DNA of 64,000 nucleotides from JARFQH01 sp963825595 (GTDB taxonomy: Bacteria; Desulfobacterota; Desulfobacteria; Desulfobacterales; SG8-13). The position numbers and the translations under genes are program-made. Where the stretch lies: positions 1 to 64,000 of the forward strand of contig CAWGUE010000014.1 in the NCBI GenBank assembly GCA_963825595.1, given 5' to 3'. The notes beneath the pieces were generated by a model. The model did not search any database. It was not told the origin of the DNA and saw only the letters and a program-made list of their open reading frames with translations. This document shows positions 61,725-64,000 of the stretch, one piece after another; position 1 is the first letter of the stretch; each line of letters starts with the position of its first letter.

Positions 61725-64000
61725 ATGAACGACACCGACTGCATACATATATATGGCGCCCGTCAGAACAACCTGAAGAACCTCGACGTCAAAATCCCCC
61801 TCAACCGGATCACCGTTGTCACCGGCGTCAGCGGATCCGGCAAATCTTCATTGGCCCTCGACACCCTCTATGCCGAAGGCCAGCGCCGTTATGTCGAGAC
61901 TTTTTCACCGTATGCTCGACAGTTTATGGACCGTATGGATCGACCGCAGGTCGACAGAATCGAGGGAATACCTCCGGCCATCGCCATTGATCGGAAAGAC
62001 CCGGTGCGCACATCTCGGTCGACCGTCGGCACCATGACGGAAATCACCGATTACGTGAAGCTCCTCTTCGCCCGCCTGGGTCAGCTGCATTGCAAGGCCT
62101 GCAGCCGCCCCGTCCTGGTCGAAACACCGGATCATCTCTGGCAGGTGCTGCGGGAGTATAAATCCGGCACGGAAGTGATTCTCACTTATCCTTACCCGGT
62201 GAAAAATACGCCCGCCAAAGACGTCCGCAACGAACTCATCCGGACGGGGTATGACCGCTGGTTCGACGGTAAGGATATTCTTCCCCTGGCCCAATGGCAA
62301 CCACGATCGGAAAACGAACCCCTCAATGTGCTGGCCGACCGCATCGCACTGAAACCTTCGGACCGCAAGCGGATCGTCGACTCGGCCGAACTCGCTTTCC
62401 GGTTCGGCAGGGGGCGCCTGGACGTCTGGCTGAACCGTGAAAAACATCTGGCGTTGAGTTCCATTCTGGAATGCGCGCACTGTGGCATGCGTTATAACCC
62501 TCCGCTGCCCAACCTTTTTTCCTTCAACAGCCCCCTTGGTGCCTGCGATACGTGCCGCGGTTTCGGACGAACCATCGATGTCGATCTCGACCTGGTTATA
62601 CCCGACAGCCAACTGACCATTTCCGGAGGGGCCGTCAAACCCTGGGGAGGGCCTTCAAACCATCGTTCCGAGTATGATGACCTGATTGAATTTTGCCGGG
62701 TCCAAGGCATCCCGACAGAGATCCCGTTTCAAAAGTTATCAAAATCCCAACAACGCGCCATCGTCGACGGTACCTCTTCCTATTATGGCATCCGGGGCTT
62801 TTTTAAGTGGCTTGAAACCCGAACATATAAAATGCCGGTGCGTGTATTTCTTTCGCGCTACCGCAGCTATGATATTTGTCAAGACTGCGGCGGGACTCGC
62901 TTCAAGGAGGAGACGCTTCTCTACCGCCTGGCCGACAAAACCATCGCTCACATTTATAAGATGAATGTGGCATCGGCAACTGATTTTTTCACGGATCTCC
63001 AACTGCCCGACGGTGATGAAGCCAGCCGCCTGATCCTTAATGCCGTTTACAAACGGTTAAACTACCTGAAGGATGTGGGCTTGGCCTACTTGACTCTCGA
63101 CCGCCAGTCTCGGACCCTTTCCGGAGGGGAGGTGCAGCGGGTGGCTCTGGCCTCGGCCTTGGGCGCCGACCTGGTCAACACCCTGTATATCCTTGACGAA
63201 CCCAGCATTGGACTCCACCCCCGCGACAGTCACCGCCTCATTGACATTCTCAAAAACTTGCGGGATCAGGGCAACACCGTGGTCATTGTCGAACACGATC
63301 CCGAAATAATCAGAGAGAGCGACTTCCTGCTCGACCTTGGACCCCGGGCGGGTGAGCAGGGCGGGCAAATCATGTATTTTGGTCCCACCGCGGACGTCAA
63401 CGGTTCGCTGACCGGCCAGTACTTGAAAGGCACCCGGCAGATTCCACTTCCCCAAGTCCGCCGTAAACCCCAACGCAATCGATGGATCACGATCAGGGGA
63501 GCGGAAGCCCACAACCTGAAGAAAATCGATGTGCGCATCCCGCTTAACCTTTTTGTCTGCCTGACCGGTGTTTCGGGTTCCGGCAAATCGACCCTGGCGG
63601 AAAAAATTCTTTACCGGGCTGCGCACCGGTACATGGGTGAAATAGGATCAAAACCAGGTAAACACCGCTCCATTTCAGGTCTAATAACACTCAACGAAAC
63701 CATACTGGTCGATCAGCGCCCTATCGGCCGCACCCCGCGCGCAAATGTGTTGACTTACACTAAATCTCTGGAGCCGATTCGGCACCTCCTGGCAGGAACA
63801 GCCACGGCAAAAAAGAAGGGGTGGGGGCCGGGTCATTTTTCTTTCAATGTAGATGGCGGGCGATGCGACACCTGCAAGGGGGATGGATTTGAAAAAATCG
63901 AAATGCAATTCCTGTCAGACGTTTTTGTTTCTTGCCCCCAGTGCAGCGGCAAGCGGTTCAAACCTGAAATTCTGGCGGTGACTTATCGAGAGCGCAGCAT
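61725..64000 (+). CDS. uvrA: Excinuclease ABC subunit UvrA (partial, runs off the window)
   Basis: Open from the ATG at 61725 to the window end, about 758 codons seen. UvrA is the damage-recognising ATPase of nucleotide excision repair. Seen in order: first Walker A GVSGSGKSSLALDTLYAEG (about 31-49), YARQFMDRMDRPQVDRIEG, RTSRSTVGTMTEITDYV, zinc cysteines HCKAC and CAHCG...CDTCRGFG, the signature LSGGEVQRVALASAL, Walker B LYILDEPSIGLHPRD, then the second Walker A GVSGSGKSTLAEKILY. Later, GGRCDTCKGDGFEKIEMQF and CPQCSGKRF form the second zinc module. The C-terminal ABC signature lies outside. The ribosome site is weak. Confidence 0.95.
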   Translation, partial: MNDTDCIHIYGARQNNLKNLDVKIPLNRITVVTGVSGSGKSSLALDTLYAEGQRRYVETFSPYARQFMDRMDRPQVDRIEGIPPAIAIDRKDPVRTSRSTVGTMTEITDYVKLLFARLGQLHCKACSRPVLVETPDHLWQVLREYKSGTEVILTYPYPVKNTPAKDVRNELIRTGYDRWFDGKDILPLAQWQPRSENEPLNVLADRIALKPSDRKRIVDSAELAFRFGRGRLDVWLNREKHLALSSILECAHCGMRYNPPLPNLFSFNSPLGACDTCRGFGRTIDVDLDLVIPDSQLTISGGAVKPWGGPSNHRSEYDDLIEFCRVQGIPTEIPFQKLSKSQQRAIVDGTSSYYGIRGFFKWLETRTYKMPVRVFLSRYRSYDICQDCGGTRFKEETLLYRLADKTIAHIYKMNVASATDFFTDLQLPDGDEASRLILNAVYKRLNYLKDVGLAYLTLDRQSRTLSGGEVQRVALASALGADLVNTLYILDEPSIGLHPRDSHRLIDILKNLRDQGNTVVIVEHDPEIIRESDFLLDLGPRAGEQGGQIMYFGPTADVNGSLTGQYLKGTRQIPLPQVRRKPQRNRWITIRGAEAHNLKKIDVRIPLNLFVCLTGVSGSGKSTLAEKILYRAAHRYMGEIGSKPGKHRSISGLITLNETILVDQRPIGRTPRANVLTYTKSLEPIRHLLAGTATAKKKGWGPGHFSFNVDGGRCDTCKGDGFEKIEMQFLSDVFVSCPQCSGKRFKPEILAVTYRERS

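Overview
The window reads as a chromosome segment of a sulfate-reducing member of the Desulfobacterota, most like the Desulfosarcina/Desulfococcus group. The main evidence is a complete dsrMKJOP operon for the membrane electron-transfer complex of dissimilatory sulfite reduction (10982-16059, minus strand). Supporting signs are a strictly anaerobic glutaryl-CoA pathway, a 2-oxoacid:ferredoxin oxidoreductase, a NifU/NifS pair, two MoeA paralogues and an AmmeMemoRadiSam-type radical SAM enzyme. I see no rRNA, tRNA, CRISPR array, complete insertion sequence or prophage.

Layout. 1-9 kb: a PLP decarboxylase, a YceD protein without its usual rpmF partner, glnS, a Memo-family protein and nifUS, separated by small dispersed repeats (a roughly 130-bp element with palindromic ends, and a 36-bp perfect palindrome). 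9-17 kb: serA, a bidirectional terminator, then the dsr operon preceded by an RsbRD-like gene and a recognisable promoter. 17-22.5 kb: a minus-strand set with a lipopolysaccharide-kinase-like protein, an isoprenylcysteine-methyltransferase-like membrane protein, the AmmeMemoRadiSam radical SAM enzyme, a methyltransferase and a DEAD-box helicase. 22.9-28.9 kb: isochorismatase-like protein, two MoeA proteins (the second with a periplasmic-binding-like tail), archease and RtcB, then a phosphomannomutase remnant. 29-36.6 kb: tiny ORFs, a saccharopine-dehydrogenase-like enzyme, a candidate small RNA, a YgjP-type peptidase, an MFS carrier, dnaJ, queD and pyrE. 36.9-44 kb: an envelope and cell-division block (TolC-type channel, ftsE, ftsX, EnvC-like activator, frameshifted S41 peptidase, divergent polysaccharide deacetylase). 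44.3-46.5 kb: a FIST-SpoIIE sensor phosphatase.

47-61.5 kb is the metabolic centrepiece. A 2-oxoacid:ferredoxin oxidoreductase (alpha plus a fused beta-gamma chain) is followed by a lipoprotein and a TAXI-type TRAP transporter with a DUF1850 protein. Next come an IclR regulator, a two-subunit glutaconate-type CoA-transferase and an MFS carrier on the minus strand. Divergent from these are an acyl-CoA dehydrogenase, a carboxymuconolactone-decarboxylase-like protein and a glutaconyl-CoA decarboxylase alpha chain. The dehydrogenase has valine just before its catalytic glutamate, the substitution that marks non-decarboxylating glutaryl-CoA dehydrogenases. Together these genes support import and CoA activation of glutarate, oxidation to glutaconyl-CoA, and a separate biotin/Na+-dependent decarboxylation to crotonyl-CoA. 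The window ends inside a uvrA gene.

All assignments come from reading motifs and gene order; no database search was run. Start codons moved from the longest ORF are explained in the entries.
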